NCBI GenBank assembly: GCA_026004655.1
Contig: BPJO01000007.1
Coordinates: forward strand, 62,001-126,000
Reading direction: 5' to 3'
Source: Phycisphaerae bacterium
GTDB taxonomy: Bacteria; Planctomycetota; Phycisphaerae; Tepidisphaerales; Tepidisphaeraceae
DNA length: 64,000 nucleotides
Shown: positions 1-9,488 of the stretch, one piece after another
How positions within the stretch are numbered: the stretch's first letter is position 1
Layout of the letters: the number at the start of each line of letters is the position of its first letter
Program-made: the position numbers and the translations under genes
Notes under the pieces: model-generated
Told to the model about the DNA's origin: nothing
Databases searched by the model: none
Seen by the model: only the letters and a program-made list of their open reading frames with translations

Positions 1-2
1 AT

Positions 3-1217
3 CGACAGGAAAATGCCCACTGGTATTACGCATGGATGTTGCTTTTGCTGGGAGGACTTACGGGTACCTTTTTATCGGCTGATGCGCTGTTGTTTTATTT
101 TTTCTTTGAGCTGACACTGATTCCGTGCTTGTTTCTGATCGGGATCTGGGGCGGGGTTGAACGTCGGCAGGCTGCGGGTAAGTTCTTTATTTATACTTTT
201 TCGGGATCTGTTTTTCTTCTGGTGTCGATCATTTATCTAGCTTCTCGGGCGGGTTCCTTCCAGATCAGCACCATGACTCAGACCGCTTACACGTCTCAGG
301 AACTTTTCTGGTGCGGCATGGGTCTGTTGATCGGGTTTTTGATCAAAACACCGGTCTTTCCACTGCATACCTGGCAACCTTTGGCCTATGCCGAGGCCCC
401 TGTCGCTGCGGGTGCCGTGATCGCAGCGGTCTTGGGTAAACTGGGCACTTACGGGTTGCTGCGCCTGACCGTTCCGATCGCGTTTACCGGTGTAGAAACG
501 AATACCGTTCTGATCCATGTGGTGGTGGTCCTCTGCCTGATCGGGATCGTCTATGGCGGGTTGATCGCGTGGGTGCAGAAGGACATGATTCGGTTGGTGG
601 CCTATTCATCACTGTCCCATCTGGGTCTTTTGGTGCTGGCGATTTTTGCCGGATCCGTATTAAGCCTGCAGGGAGCGGTGGTTTACATGATCGCCCACGG
701 GTTATCGACGGCAGGGCTGTTTCTTGTCATCGGGATGATTGCTTCTCGGACGGGCACACGTCAGTTCGAGGATGTATCGGGATTGTTTGTCCGAATGCCC
801 GTTTTGAGCACGCTGATGGTGATCTTTGTAATGGCTTCGATCGGTTTACCAATCACCAGTGGGTTTGTGGGGGAGTTTTTGAGTCTTCAGGGTGTCATGA
901 ACCGATTCGGACTGGGAATCACGATTCTGGCAGCCACCGGGATGGTGCTAGGCGCGATTTATATGCTTCACATGGTGGCCAGAATCGGTTTCGGACCTCT
1001 CAAACTCCCCGAAGGAGTGGTAGTGAAGGACGGTTCCTTCCGAGAGGTCATCGTGCTAGCCCCTGTGGTCGTTGCGATCTTTTTGGTCGGGATTGTTCCT
1101 ACTCCGATTCTGGATTCGTTTAAACCGGACGTCTCACGGATTGTGACACAAACACCAAAAGTGATTCCCCAACCGGTATTGACTCAGGAAAAAGACAGCG
1201 GATTTTTCGGACAATAG
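3..1217 (+). CDS. nuoM: NADH-quinone oxidoreductase subunit M (5' partial)
   Basis: This is the proton-pumping membrane subunit NuoM (ND4-like) of respiratory complex I. The frame is open to the left edge, so the first ATG at 36 is internal and about 100 residues are missing upstream. Visible are the ND4-type segment with FELTLIPCLFLIGIWGG, the conserved Lys/His region TPVFPLHTWQPLAYAEAP, and a chain of hydrophobic helices with the HGLSTAGLF motif. NuoN follows after 4 bp, as in standard nuo operons. The family assignment is secure. The N-terminal helices cannot be judged. Confidence 0.95.
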   Translation, partial: RQENAHWYYAWMLLLLGGLTGTFLSADALLFYFFFELTLIPCLFLIGIWGGVERRQAAGKFFIYTFSGSVFLLVSIIYLASRAGSFQISTMTQTAYTSQELFWCGMGLLIGFLIKTPVFPLHTWQPLAYAEAPVAAGAVIAAVLGKLGTYGLLRLTVPIAFTGVETNTVLIHVVVVLCLIGIVYGGLIAWVQKDMIRLVAYSSLSHLGLLVLAIFAGSVLSLQGAVVYMIAHGLSTAGLFLVIGMIASRTGTRQFEDVSGLFVRMPVLSTLMVIFVMASIGLPITSGFVGEFLSLQGVMNRFGLGITILAATGMVLGAIYMLHMVARIGFGPLKLPEGVVVKDGSFREVIVLAPVVVAIFLVGIVPTPILDSFKPDVSRIVTQTPKVIPQPVLTQEKDSGFFGQ

Positions 1218-1221
1218 TTTC

Positions 1222-2760
1222 ATGACGGAAATTCTTCCCTACATTCTCCCTGAAGTATCGCTAATGGTGGCTTCGGCCGTGCTGTTTGTACTTGGCGCAT
1301 CGGTCAGGCCTGCTGCGCGACGTTCGGCGCCGGTAATTGCAGCCGGAGCATTGATCCTAGCGTTGGTGTTGTCGATGTCGTCCGACGTTCAAGGCGTTAT
1401 CAGCAAGGATTCTCTGCTCGTGACGCAGTTCGTTTTATTCATCAAGTCGTTGGTGTGCGGGGTCGGTGTGCTTTTCGTACTTTTGGCTTGGCCGACGACT
1501 CCGTCAGGGGATGCCAACCGATCGATCCATTTTTCCACCGAAACCGGTGAGTATTTTGCGTTGCTGCTACTGGCATTGTCGGGAGTTTGTATCACCGCTG
1601 GCGCCAATTCTCTACCGATGTTATTTTTGGGCATCGAACTAGCGAGCATCCCCACCTACATCATGGTCACGATGTCTCGTCCACAGGAAATAGCTCAGGA
1701 AGCGGGAGTGAAATATTTTTTCCTCGGAGCTGTTTCTGCCGCCATCATGCTGTTCGGGATGAGCTACCTGTTCGGTGTGACAGGTCGTATGGATCTTAGC
1801 GGAATTACCTCTGTTTTGCATGAACAGATGGTTTCCGGACAAGTCATGCCGGTTCTTTTCATGCTGGCCATAGTGATGATTGTACTGGGCTTTTTGTTCA
1901 AACTGGCGGCTGTGCCTCTGCACTTTTATGCGGGAGACGTTTATCAGGGTGCAGCCACGCCGGTCACAGCTGCGATAGCGTTTATTCCTAAGGTCACAGG
2001 GACGGTCGCACTGATTAAGATTCTTTACGTTGCCGGGGCCGGCGATTGGGCGTTCGATCCGAAGTTTGCCAAAATGCTCTGGGTCATCGCCGTTTTAACC
2101 ATGACCGTGGGAAATCTGCTGGGCTTATTGCAATACAACGTCAAGCGGGTCTTGGCTTATTCATCAATCGCCCATAGCGGATATATTCTAGTGGGGCTGA
2201 CAACGGTTTTATACGCATCTCATTCGGAATACCGCGACGACGCACTGGGTGCCGTCGCGTTTTACCTTCTTGCTTACGGTGTAATGAATACCGCAGCATT
2301 CGCGGTATTGATGCTGTTGCCTTCCCGGTCCAATGTTCCGGCGATGACAGCAGAGACCTACGATGATTTGGCGGGAACCGGTCGCCGACATCCTTTGCTT
2401 GGCCTGTCAATGGCTGTGGCTTGTTTCAGTCTGATTGGTATGCCCATGACGGTGGGATTTTTCGGGAAATTGTACCTTATTCGACCAGCCGTCCAAAGCG
2501 GTGAATCCGTCCTGATCATCCTGGCGGTCATTACCATGATAAACGCAGCCATATCCGCAGCGTACTATCTCAAGATCGTCGCCACCATGTTTACCCGAAC
2601 GTCGCCTCAAGGTCATCTTACTGCGGAGGTGGAAAAACCCGTGCCGGTGGTGGTCGCTGTGGTCGTTTCGGTAGCCACGGTGTTGGTCCTGGGAATCATT
2701 CTTCCTCTGTCGGGCGGGCTTTATCAGCAGACGACTCGCTGGGTTCAGACATTGATGTAA
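1222..2760 (+). CDS. nuoN: NADH-quinone oxidoreductase subunit N
   Basis: This is the complex I antiporter-like membrane subunit NuoN (ND2-like). The 512-residue length is usual for bacterial NuoN. The protein is almost entirely transmembrane helices. It carries the family features LGIELASIPTYIMV, a conserved Glu/Lys helix region (QEAGVKYFFLGAVSAAI), FKLAAVPLHFYAGDVYQGAATPV and KRVLAYSSIAHSGYILVG. The ATG lies 4 bp after the nuoM stop, so the two genes are co-transcribed and probably translationally coupled. No convincing Shine-Dalgarno is seen. The next gene is convergent, so nuoN is the end of this operon. No terminator hairpin is evident. Confidence 0.96.
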   Translation: MTEILPYILPEVSLMVASAVLFVLGASVRPAARRSAPVIAAGALILALVLSMSSDVQGVISKDSLLVTQFVLFIKSLVCGVGVLFVLLAWPTTPSGDANRSIHFSTETGEYFALLLLALSGVCITAGANSLPMLFLGIELASIPTYIMVTMSRPQEIAQEAGVKYFFLGAVSAAIMLFGMSYLFGVTGRMDLSGITSVLHEQMVSGQVMPVLFMLAIVMIVLGFLFKLAAVPLHFYAGDVYQGAATPVTAAIAFIPKVTGTVALIKILYVAGAGDWAFDPKFAKMLWVIAVLTMTVGNLLGLLQYNVKRVLAYSSIAHSGYILVGLTTVLYASHSEYRDDALGAVAFYLLAYGVMNTAAFAVLMLLPSRSNVPAMTAETYDDLAGTGRRHPLLGLSMAVACFSLIGMPMTVGFFGKLYLIRPAVQSGESVLIILAVITMINAAISAAYYLKIVATMFTRTSPQGHLTAEVEKPVPVVVAVVVSVATVLVLGIILPLSGGLYQQTTRWVQTLM

Positions 2761-2785
2761 TCCGGCAAGTACTTAGGTTCGAGAG

Positions 2786-3193
2786 TTATCCCCAGTGAAT
2801 CTGGGTAATGACTTCGACATCCGGATGCAGGCTTTTCTTGACCGGACAGGCGTGGGCAGCGTTAGTCAATTTCTGGGTTTGTTCTTCATCGAGTTTTTGT
2901 GGTAGATGAAGTGTGACCGTTAGTCGGGCTACTCGTCGGGGAGGAGTGGAGGTCATCTCTTTAATCACTCGACCTGTCGCACCGGTGATGTCGATCTGTT
3001 CACGTTGGGCCACGATCCCCATGGTCGTTAGCATACAGGTGACGAGGGATGTAGCGAGCAGATCTGTCGGAGAAAAGGCTTCTCCGAGTCCCATGTTATC
3101 CCGAGGGGCATCGGTCACGAGCGTGGAACCGCTGGGCTCGTGTGTGGCGCGGGTATGCAGTTTGCCTTGATAAACAACGTCGATTTGAACCAT
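2786..3193 (-). CDS. OsmC-family protein (peroxide-resistance type)
   Basis: This is a 135-residue OsmC/Ohr-fold protein. Members reduce organic hydroperoxides with a pair of cysteines. The two expected cysteines are present: C53 in LVTCMLTTMG and C116 in HACPVKKSLHPDV. The preceding GLGEAFSPTDLLATSL segment is also characteristic of OsmC proteins. The spacing and sequence fit the OsmC/YhfA branch better than Ohr, which I infer from the Cys-Pro-Val-Lys context. The gene is convergent with nuoN (25 bp between stops) and stands alone. The substrate cannot be read from the sequence. Confidence 0.88.
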   Translation of the reverse strand: MVQIDVVYQGKLHTRATHEPSGSTLVTDAPRDNMGLGEAFSPTDLLATSLVTCMLTTMGIVAQREQIDITGATGRVIKEMTSTPPRRVARLTVTLHLPQKLDEEQTQKLTNAAHACPVKKSLHPDVEVITQIHWG

Positions 3194-3797
3194 GGAATGT
3201 CCTTCACAGTTGTGGATTTTTCCAAATTAAAGCCAAACGTGTTTTTTTTCAAAAGGAAGTCCATTTTTTCTAGCATTTCGCTGAAATTTTGGATATTTTA
3301 CGCTGCCGCATTATGGCTAGATGTGGTGGAATCAAAACATTACCGGTACGTCCGCTTCGCGCACCGGTCGATCAGTGAAACCGCGAGAAATTCCGATAAT
3401 TTTTTGCTTATTTTAGTTAGATTTGGCGTGCTGAATCGACAAACCAATGAAATCTTCCTCATCACGATGATCCGTAAGAGGGTGATTTTAAGGGAAATGA
3501 TGAATATCTGGTAGAGGGATCGAAAGCATGGGTCGATCCGGATATTTATCAAATGTTCTGTTTTCGGTTTGTAGGGTAAAATCTTGTCCCGGAACAATCA
3601 AGATTAAGCCCCCGATTGGGATCTGCACGGATGCGGCCTTGCCTATTGCAAGCTTGGTGGGACACAAGGATGAAAGGGGTTTTGACGTGCTGTCTTTGAG
3701 GTGCTTTTGAAACTCGAGGATAGCTCTTGGATGTCGCATTAACACCCTTTTTTTTCGATTTGCGGGTTGTTCACGCTGATCGAGTGAAGGACACACC
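3194..3797. other. Intergenic region, AT-rich, between divergent genes
   Basis: This is about 600 bp between the OsmC gene (minus) and the RTX/beta-helix gene (plus). It is richer in A and T runs than its surroundings and should hold both divergent promoters. Two copies of the palindrome ACCGGT lie at 3344-3349 and 3363-3368, which could be an operator, but this is weak. A GAAGG ribosome-binding site sits just before the ATG at 3798. Short open frames here look random. I see no tRNA or terminator. Confidence 0.5.
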
Positions 3798-6700
3798 ATG
3801 GATCATGCACTCTTGTTGTCGCGAAAGGTATCGTCTTTACTCCGGTTTAAAACCCTACTCACCCGATCAACCCCTGTGATACACGCGGCCAATTCTGTCG
3901 TTGAAAGCCTTGAAACCCGAAAATTGTTGGCTATTACGTTGACTGACGGAGAATTGCTCATCGAGGGGAGCTTACGTAAGAATAATGGGATCAGTGTTGA
4001 CCTTTCCAGTGACGGAAAAACGTACGGAGTACGTGTCAACTCTGATCGGCGAACCTTCTCCGCAGCTGATATCAAAACAATCACTCTTATCGGAGGACGA
4101 TATCACGATTACATCGGTGTCGGTAAATACGTGACTCTAGGAACCGTCATCTATCCCGGATGGGGGAATGATACAGTAATTGGCGGACAAGGCTCGGATC
4201 AGATCTTCGAACTCGGGGGGGGAAATCGAATCTATACCCAAGGCGGGGATGATTACATTGTTGGTGGGGTTGGTGATGACGTCGTCTATGGCGGATACGG
4301 GGAAGATGTGTTTTTCGGAAACGGGGGGAGAGATCGGTTCTATGGCGAGTTCGACAATGACCACTTCGACGGTTCGGATAGAATAAATTATGCCTACGGA
4401 GGACCCGGAACGGATACCGCTCTGAATGCCTCCTACATGCGGGATGTTGAAAATTATGTCGGTTCCAAAACCTCCGCGGCGTCTTCGGGAACTTTCCGCC
4501 TTCTTGGAAGCGTCCTGACCGTGACAGGTCTGCAAAGCCAAAAGAATGTTTTTAATGTTGCGTATAACTCATCCAATACATACATCAACATTACGGTAGG
4601 GTCGGCAACGCAGAGTTATCGAATCGGTTCGATCAGTCAGATTCGAATCATCGGGGGATCTAAAAACGATCTGGTTCAGGTTTCTTCTTCCGTCACTTTA
4701 CCTTTCTACATCGATGTCGGGGCCGGTAACGACACCATCTATGCCGGTTCCGGAAGTGATACGATTATCGGAGGTGATGGCGATGACCGTATTTCAGGAG
4801 GCAAAGGTCATGACTTGATCAGCGGGGGCAACGGAAATGATATACTACTTGGCGATGATGGAAATGATTCAATCCTTGGTGCTGCAGGGAATGACCGTAT
4901 CTACGGTGTAGGGGGACGAGATGCTATTGACGCAGGAACGGGGACCGATTACGTGGACGGCGGATCCGATACCGACACCGTGCGTGATGCCGAAACGAAG
5001 GTCCGTACGGAAGGAACATTGACCGGAACCATCGGTGGTTCGACCGGTTCGAGTACCGGGGGATCGACCGGGGGATCGACCGGAGGATCGAGCGGGGGAT
5101 CAACCGGTGGTTCTAATGGTGGTTCAACGGGTGGATCAACTGGTGGTAGCACTGGGGGATCGTCGGGTGGGAGTACCGGGGGATCGACCGGGGGATCAAG
5201 TGGGGGAGTCTCCTCTCCGGGTGCTCCGGGCGGAAACAACAGCTCGTCCGGATCGGGTGGGGGTTATACGGGTGGTGGAAGCAACGGTTCTAGCTCGGCT
5301 GGCGGCGGGATTATCGATACCGTGGATACCGACGACAACGCCCCGAAACCGGTTGTCAATATCTACGCCCTCCAAACAACCATTCGGGCGGGGCAAACCG
5401 TCTTTGTGCACGGTACGAATACTCGGCTCAATGCCGGAACTCCGACAACAGCCCGGTACGAATGGGATTTTGGCGATCCGAATGGTGAATACAATAAATT
5501 GGTCGGTTTTAATGCCGCCCATACGTATGAAGAGCCCGGAACGTATAAACTGATGCTCCGTGTGATCAACGAAAAACGGGGTGCTTCTGAGCAAACAATT
5601 GATATCACGGTGCTCCCGGCCGCCCGACGGGTGATTTATGTGTCGGCTTCGGGTTCCGATTCCAACGATGGAAGCTCGACCACCAAAGCCATCAAGACTT
5701 GGGCCCGGGCGGTCCAGCTCGTTGCTGGTCAAAGCGATGTCGAAATTCTGTTCCGAAGGGGAGATACCTACAGTGCACAGAACACCCTCTCGATCACCCG
5801 AAACAATGTCCGGATCGGGGCGTGGGGTTCCGGAGCCGATCCGATCATTCGGTGGTCGGGTCAACGTAATGGCGCCTCGATGATCTTTGTCAATGACGGA
5901 GTGATCGGCTCTCAGATCGATGATCTGACCTTCGATACCATCTGGTCTGGTCCGACGGGTGACCGAACCGGGTTGCCTTTTGCCGTCAAACTCAACGGGT
6001 ACGGAAACTCGGTCCGTGGGTGTACCTTCCTCAATGTCAATTATGCGGTTCAAACGAATGGTCTTCCGACCGGTGTATTGGTTCAGGATTGTGAAGCGCC
6101 TTCGGACTACGCATTACGTAGCTATCTGGTCTGGGGTGAAGGATCCCAATTCGTCTTGCTCGGTAATAAGGTGGCTAATTCGGTCGTCGAACACGCGGTG
6201 CGGATTGGCGGGGTTGAGCATCTCAACATTTCGTATGGAGACTATCGCAATCCCAAGATCTATGATTTTGAGACGCCCAAGAACGCACTGAATATCCAGA
6301 ATGCGAACTTCGTCACCATTTTCGGGAATCGACTTCAGAACGAACAGCAGATTGGACCACTCGGAGGCGCAGACGGACTCAACAGCAAGCATTGGCGATT
6401 AAAGAATGTGGTCATCGAGTCTAATCTTTTGGACGGCGGATATCTGAACGTACGTCATGGTACAGAAGATGTGATGATCAGAAATAACATCTTCAAAATG
6501 AATGACGATGCCCAGATTATTCTCGAAGGCTACAACAGCGAATACGACCGTGGGGTCAGTGATGTCAAAATCATCAACAATTCCGGTATCAATACGGGTA
6601 CTCGAGGACGATTCCTGTATGTCGGCGGACCGGTCGATGGAATCGATCTGATCAACAATATCTACAAAGCCGATAACCTTCAGGTTGGAAGTTACGGAAC

Positions 6701-7058
6701 CAGTGCGATAACGGTTGTGGAAACCAATCTCAACAGTTTCCGAACAATTTCCAACAATGTTTGGCCTGTTCCTAATGTAAGTCGGTGGATCGAATTGAAC
6801 GCCGAGGAGGGAACGGGAATTATGATCCTCGGATCCTACAACCGTATCTCCAGTTACTTCAATTTGAATGAATGGAATGCGCTGAGCAAGGTGGGGACGG
6901 ATTATCAGCAAAATACCTCACTGGACAGCAATTTTTCCCCACGAAGCAATCAGGTTGCTGCGACGAATGGCGCAAAATATGCCGGAGTCTTTGTAGATTA
7001 CAACGGTAAAGACCGATCCTTAAGTGAATCTTGGGCTATCGGGGCGATCGAAATCTGA
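3798..7058 (+). CDS. Exported protein with RTX repeats, PKD domain and right-handed beta-helix
   Basis: A 1086-residue surface or secreted protein. Near residue 40 it has the planctomycete export signature (VESLETRKLLA). Next come two blocks of glycine/aspartate-rich RTX calcium-binding repeats (about 115-205 and 305-398, for example GGDGDDRISGGKGHDLISGG). A low-complexity Gly/Ser/Thr linker follows (about 410-500). Then there is a PKD domain (about 518-607, with YEWDFGDPNG and AAHTYEEPGTYKL). A pectate-lyase-like right-handed beta-helix runs from about 613 to the end and opens with VIYVSASGSDSNDGSS. Such helices often bind or cleave polysaccharide, but no catalytic residues can be assigned. 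A GAAGG ribosome-binding site supports the ATG. It appears monocistronic. Confidence 0.85.
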   Translation: MDHALLLSRKVSSLLRFKTLLTRSTPVIHAANSVVESLETRKLLAITLTDGELLIEGSLRKNNGISVDLSSDGKTYGVRVNSDRRTFSAADIKTITLIGGRYHDYIGVGKYVTLGTVIYPGWGNDTVIGGQGSDQIFELGGGNRIYTQGGDDYIVGGVGDDVVYGGYGEDVFFGNGGRDRFYGEFDNDHFDGSDRINYAYGGPGTDTALNASYMRDVENYVGSKTSAASSGTFRLLGSVLTVTGLQSQKNVFNVAYNSSNTYINITVGSATQSYRIGSISQIRIIGGSKNDLVQVSSSVTLPFYIDVGAGNDTIYAGSGSDTIIGGDGDDRISGGKGHDLISGGNGNDILLGDDGNDSILGAAGNDRIYGVGGRDAIDAGTGTDYVDGGSDTDTVRDAETKVRTEGTLTGTIGGSTGSSTGGSTGGSTGGSSGGSTGGSNGGSTGGSTGGSTGGSSGGSTGGSTGGSSGGVSSPGAPGGNNSSSGSGGGYTGGGSNGSSSAGGGIIDTVDTDDNAPKPVVNIYALQTTIRAGQTVFVHGTNTRLNAGTPTTARYEWDFGDPNGEYNKLVGFNAAHTYEEPGTYKLMLRVINEKRGASEQTIDITVLPAARRVIYVSASGSDSNDGSSTTKAIKTWARAVQLVAGQSDVEILFRRGDTYSAQNTLSITRNNVRIGAWGSGADPIIRWSGQRNGASMIFVNDGVIGSQIDDLTFDTIWSGPTGDRTGLPFAVKLNGYGNSVRGCTFLNVNYAVQTNGLPTGVLVQDCEAPSDYALRSYLVWGEGSQFVLLGNKVANSVVEHAVRIGGVEHLNISYGDYRNPKIYDFETPKNALNIQNANFVTIFGNRLQNEQQIGPLGGADGLNSKHWRLKNVVIESNLLDGGYLNVRHGTEDVMIRNNIFKMNDDAQIILEGYNSEYDRGVSDVKIINNSGINTGTRGRFLYVGGPVDGIDLINNIYKADNLQVGSYGTSAITVVETNLNSFRTISNNVWPVPNVSRWIELNAEEGTGIMILGSYNRISSYFNLNEWNALSKVGTDYQQNTSLDSNFSPRSNQVAATNGAKYAGVFVDYNGKDRSLSESWAIGAIEI
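5032..5208 (+). repeat. Low-complexity repeat coding (GGS/GGST)n linker
   Basis: Short imperfect 9-12 bp units rich in GGG, GGA, TCG and ACC encode alternating GGST and GGSS. They form a flexible linker between the RTX blocks and the PKD domain of the 3798-7058 protein. Codon variation between units (GGT, GGG, GGA) shows that the tract is not a very recent expansion. It is still a likely site of length variation between strains. Confidence 0.8.
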
Positions 7059-7111
7059 TCCTCAGTTTCTATTTCTATTCAATTTAATCAGATCTTGACG
7101 GGCGATCGATA

Positions 7112-7158
7112 TGCAACAGGTCGCCTGTCATTTTGCGCACGCGCAACACCTGTTTGCG
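7112..7158. repeat. Clustered inverted repeats after the RTX/beta-helix gene
   Basis: Two tight inverted repeats sit side by side: ACAGG-TCG-CCTGT (7116-7128) and TTGCGC-AC-GCGCAA (7133-7146). An outer arm, GCAACAGGT, can also pair with ACCTGTTTGC downstream. The structure lies about 55 bp after the stop at 7058 and is followed by a short T-rich stretch. It could end transcription, but it lacks a clean U-tract. The rest of 7059-7358 shows no gene, apart from a short frame noted in the findings. Confidence 0.35.
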
Positions 7159-7358
7159 ACATTTTAACGATTTGATCCCGAATCAGACTCTGATTTGATG
7201 GGTTTGTGCGGTTTTCATACAACAAATGCGCAGCAGCCCATGTAATAGTAGGAGGTTGTGTGACAGACCCCTTGGAAACCCGAAAAGGTGATGTAGATTC
7301 AGGAACAACCGGATAATCAAACTCTTGGCCGATTGGGAAGAAGGTTAGTTTTATCATC

Positions 7359-9398
7359 ATGTCACAAGGAAACACTCCTGATACATTTCAGTCAGCTCAG
7401 CGGGCAATTACTTTTCGTAGCATAGCACTGGGTTTGCTGATAGCAGTGGGGATCGTTTGCATCACGCCTTTCAATGATTACGTGGTGAACAACAGTTTTC
7501 TGGTCGGCAGTTACTTTCCGCCGATCGTTGCCCTGGCCATGCTGGCCATTGTGCTTTTGATCAACGGTCCTTTGTACAAATGGTTTCCTCGTGCAGCATT
7601 ATCATCGGGCGAACTGTCGATCGTCATTTTGATTGCTTTGGTTAGTTGTTCGATCCCTTCACAGGGACTGATGCGTCAGTTGATTCCCGCCATGGTAGCA
7701 CCTTTGTACCAGGCGTCTCAGGATCCGAAATATTCCCAGCTTCTTGAAAAGATGCAGATCCCGATGTGGACGATGGCCGGGGAGTCCTATCAGGCCGGGA
7801 GTGAACCGGTTGTTTCGCGATTTTATTCAAGGCTTCAGGAAGGTGAATCGATCCCGTGGACATTATGGATGAAACCGCTGGCAGGATGGGGGATTTTTGT
7901 TGTCTGTTTTATGACGGCTTTGGTGAGTCTGGCTTGTATTGTCCGTTATCAATGGGCAGTGAACGAGAGGTTGGCTTTCCCGATCGCCCAATTACAGACC
8001 ATGTTGATTGCTCCACCCAGGCCGGGTCGAGCTCTGAATGATGTTTTCAGCAGTTACAGTTTCTGGATCGCAGCGTTGATCGTGATTGTGATTCAAAGTA
8101 GTCTTGTTTTGAACACCTATTTTCCCAAGAGTATTCCCGCGATTCCCTTTGGGTATGACCTTCGAGATATTCTAACCGATCCGCCTTGGGGTTATCTTCC
8201 GTATTGGTTGAAAGGTGGAACGATCTTCTTCACCTTGCTCGGATTGACTTATTTCATCCCCACGCGGGTGAGTTTCAGCATCTGGTGCATTCCCGTGATT
8301 GTCGCCATATTGCAATGGCCTTTGAACGCGTTTGGTGATCAGACTCTCAGTGCCCCATCCATGGCGGATCAGCAACTGGGCGCAGCATTCGCATTTTTAG
8401 GGGGAATTCTCTGGATCGGACGACACCACTGGGCAGTGGTGTGGAGATCCCTCATCGGTAAACGTCGATCTCATGATGCAGAGGGATTTTTTCTTCGATA
8501 TCGAGTTGCCTCTCTATTATTGATCGGTTCCGTTATCGGGATGGTCATCTGGTTCATCATTCTCGGAGCCTCATGGTGGTTGGCTTGTGCGATCGTCCTG
8601 ATGATTCTGATGGCACACCTGATCACAGCCCGTTTTGTCGCAGAAACAGGGATGGCATATATCCGTATGCCCGTCAATTTTGATCAGATTCTGACGAATT
8701 TGCCCCCACAGATCCTCACCCCACGGGGCGCTTACGCCTATGGTGTAGGGCATTACGGTTTCATGCAGGCAGCCCGGGAAAGTACGCTCACATTTACACT
8801 TCATGGTCTTCAGACAGTGGATGAAGCCGGCGTGAACTCTCAGGAAAAAAGACGTGCGCCGTCTCTGATTTTCGGAACACTTTTTGTCGCGTTCATTGCT
8901 TGTGCGATGGCATCCATCTGGTGCTATTACAATTATGCGATCCCGCTGGATGATCTGGATCAACGAGGTGTGTTGAATGTCTATGGAACCATCTTCTGGC
9001 CTCGACAGTGGATGGTCGATTTTCCCACGAGCGTGAGCGAAGGAAGTTTCCCAGCCAAGGCACATAACTCGTGGGCGCATATCACGACCGGGATCATTGT
9101 TACACTGATTCTCCAAACCCTGACCTGGCGGTTCAGTGGTTGGCCTTTACTACCGGTCGGTTATCTGCTTTGCACGTATTTCTACATCACCAACGCCGCC
9201 TTCAGCATTTTTCTGGGATGGTTGGCCAAATCGCTGATTCTACGTTTTGGTGGTGCTTCGCTGTTCAATAACCTTAAACCCTTGTTCATAGGTCTGATTT
9301 TTGGAGAAGCATTGTCTACGGGGTTATGGTTATTGATCACGATGATCTTGGCTACCAACGGATATGAGTTCAAAGTTGTACGGTTCCTTCCGCAGTGA
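7359..9398 (+). CDS. Large polytopic membrane protein (OPT-transporter-like, DUF6785/DUF6784 type)
   Basis: A 679-residue integral membrane protein with roughly a dozen hydrophobic segments spread along its length. The first follows a short N-terminal tail (near residue 22, SIALGLLIAVGIVCITPFND). The overall plan, a large helical protein with long soluble loops and an internal ETGMAYIRM-type segment, resembles the uncharacterised DUF6785/DUF6784 family of planctomycetes, which is distantly related to oligopeptide transporters. That assignment is from memory of the family, not a search. The substrate is unknown. A GAAGAAGG purine stretch lies upstream of the ATG. Neighbours give no functional hint. 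Confidence 0.6.
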   Translation: MSQGNTPDTFQSAQRAITFRSIALGLLIAVGIVCITPFNDYVVNNSFLVGSYFPPIVALAMLAIVLLINGPLYKWFPRAALSSGELSIVILIALVSCSIPSQGLMRQLIPAMVAPLYQASQDPKYSQLLEKMQIPMWTMAGESYQAGSEPVVSRFYSRLQEGESIPWTLWMKPLAGWGIFVVCFMTALVSLACIVRYQWAVNERLAFPIAQLQTMLIAPPRPGRALNDVFSSYSFWIAALIVIVIQSSLVLNTYFPKSIPAIPFGYDLRDILTDPPWGYLPYWLKGGTIFFTLLGLTYFIPTRVSFSIWCIPVIVAILQWPLNAFGDQTLSAPSMADQQLGAAFAFLGGILWIGRHHWAVVWRSLIGKRRSHDAEGFFLRYRVASLLLIGSVIGMVIWFIILGASWWLACAIVLMILMAHLITARFVAETGMAYIRMPVNFDQILTNLPPQILTPRGAYAYGVGHYGFMQAARESTLTFTLHGLQTVDEAGVNSQEKRRAPSLIFGTLFVAFIACAMASIWCYYNYAIPLDDLDQRGVLNVYGTIFWPRQWMVDFPTSVSEGSFPAKAHNSWAHITTGIIVTLILQTLTWRFSGWPLLPVGYLLCTYFYITNAAFSIFLGWLAKSLILRFGGASLFNNLKPLFIGLIFGEALSTGLWLLITMILATNGYEFKVVRFLPQ

Positions 9399-9488
9399 TG
9401 ACTCCAAATTGGATTTCAACTTTGAGCAACGATTGAACTCAGACCGGATTTTGCTCGACAGGGACCCGTAAAACGATAAATTGATCGA

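Noticed and set aside
3488..3740. Minus-strand frame of about 83 codons with a purine-rich upstream stretch
   Set aside because: It has some protein-like character (IPIGGLILIVPGQDF) but no recognisable family and a weak start. It sits in an AT-rich promoter region between divergent genes.
5196..6053. Long 285-codon antisense frame within the RTX/beta-helix gene
   Set aside because: It is a shadow of the strongly supported plus-strand gene, with arginine/aspartate-biased composition typical of such shadows.
7088..7375. 95-codon minus-strand frame between the RTX protein and the membrane protein
   Set aside because: It overlaps the membrane protein's start and the inverted-repeat cluster, has no protein-family features, and its start falls inside the downstream gene.
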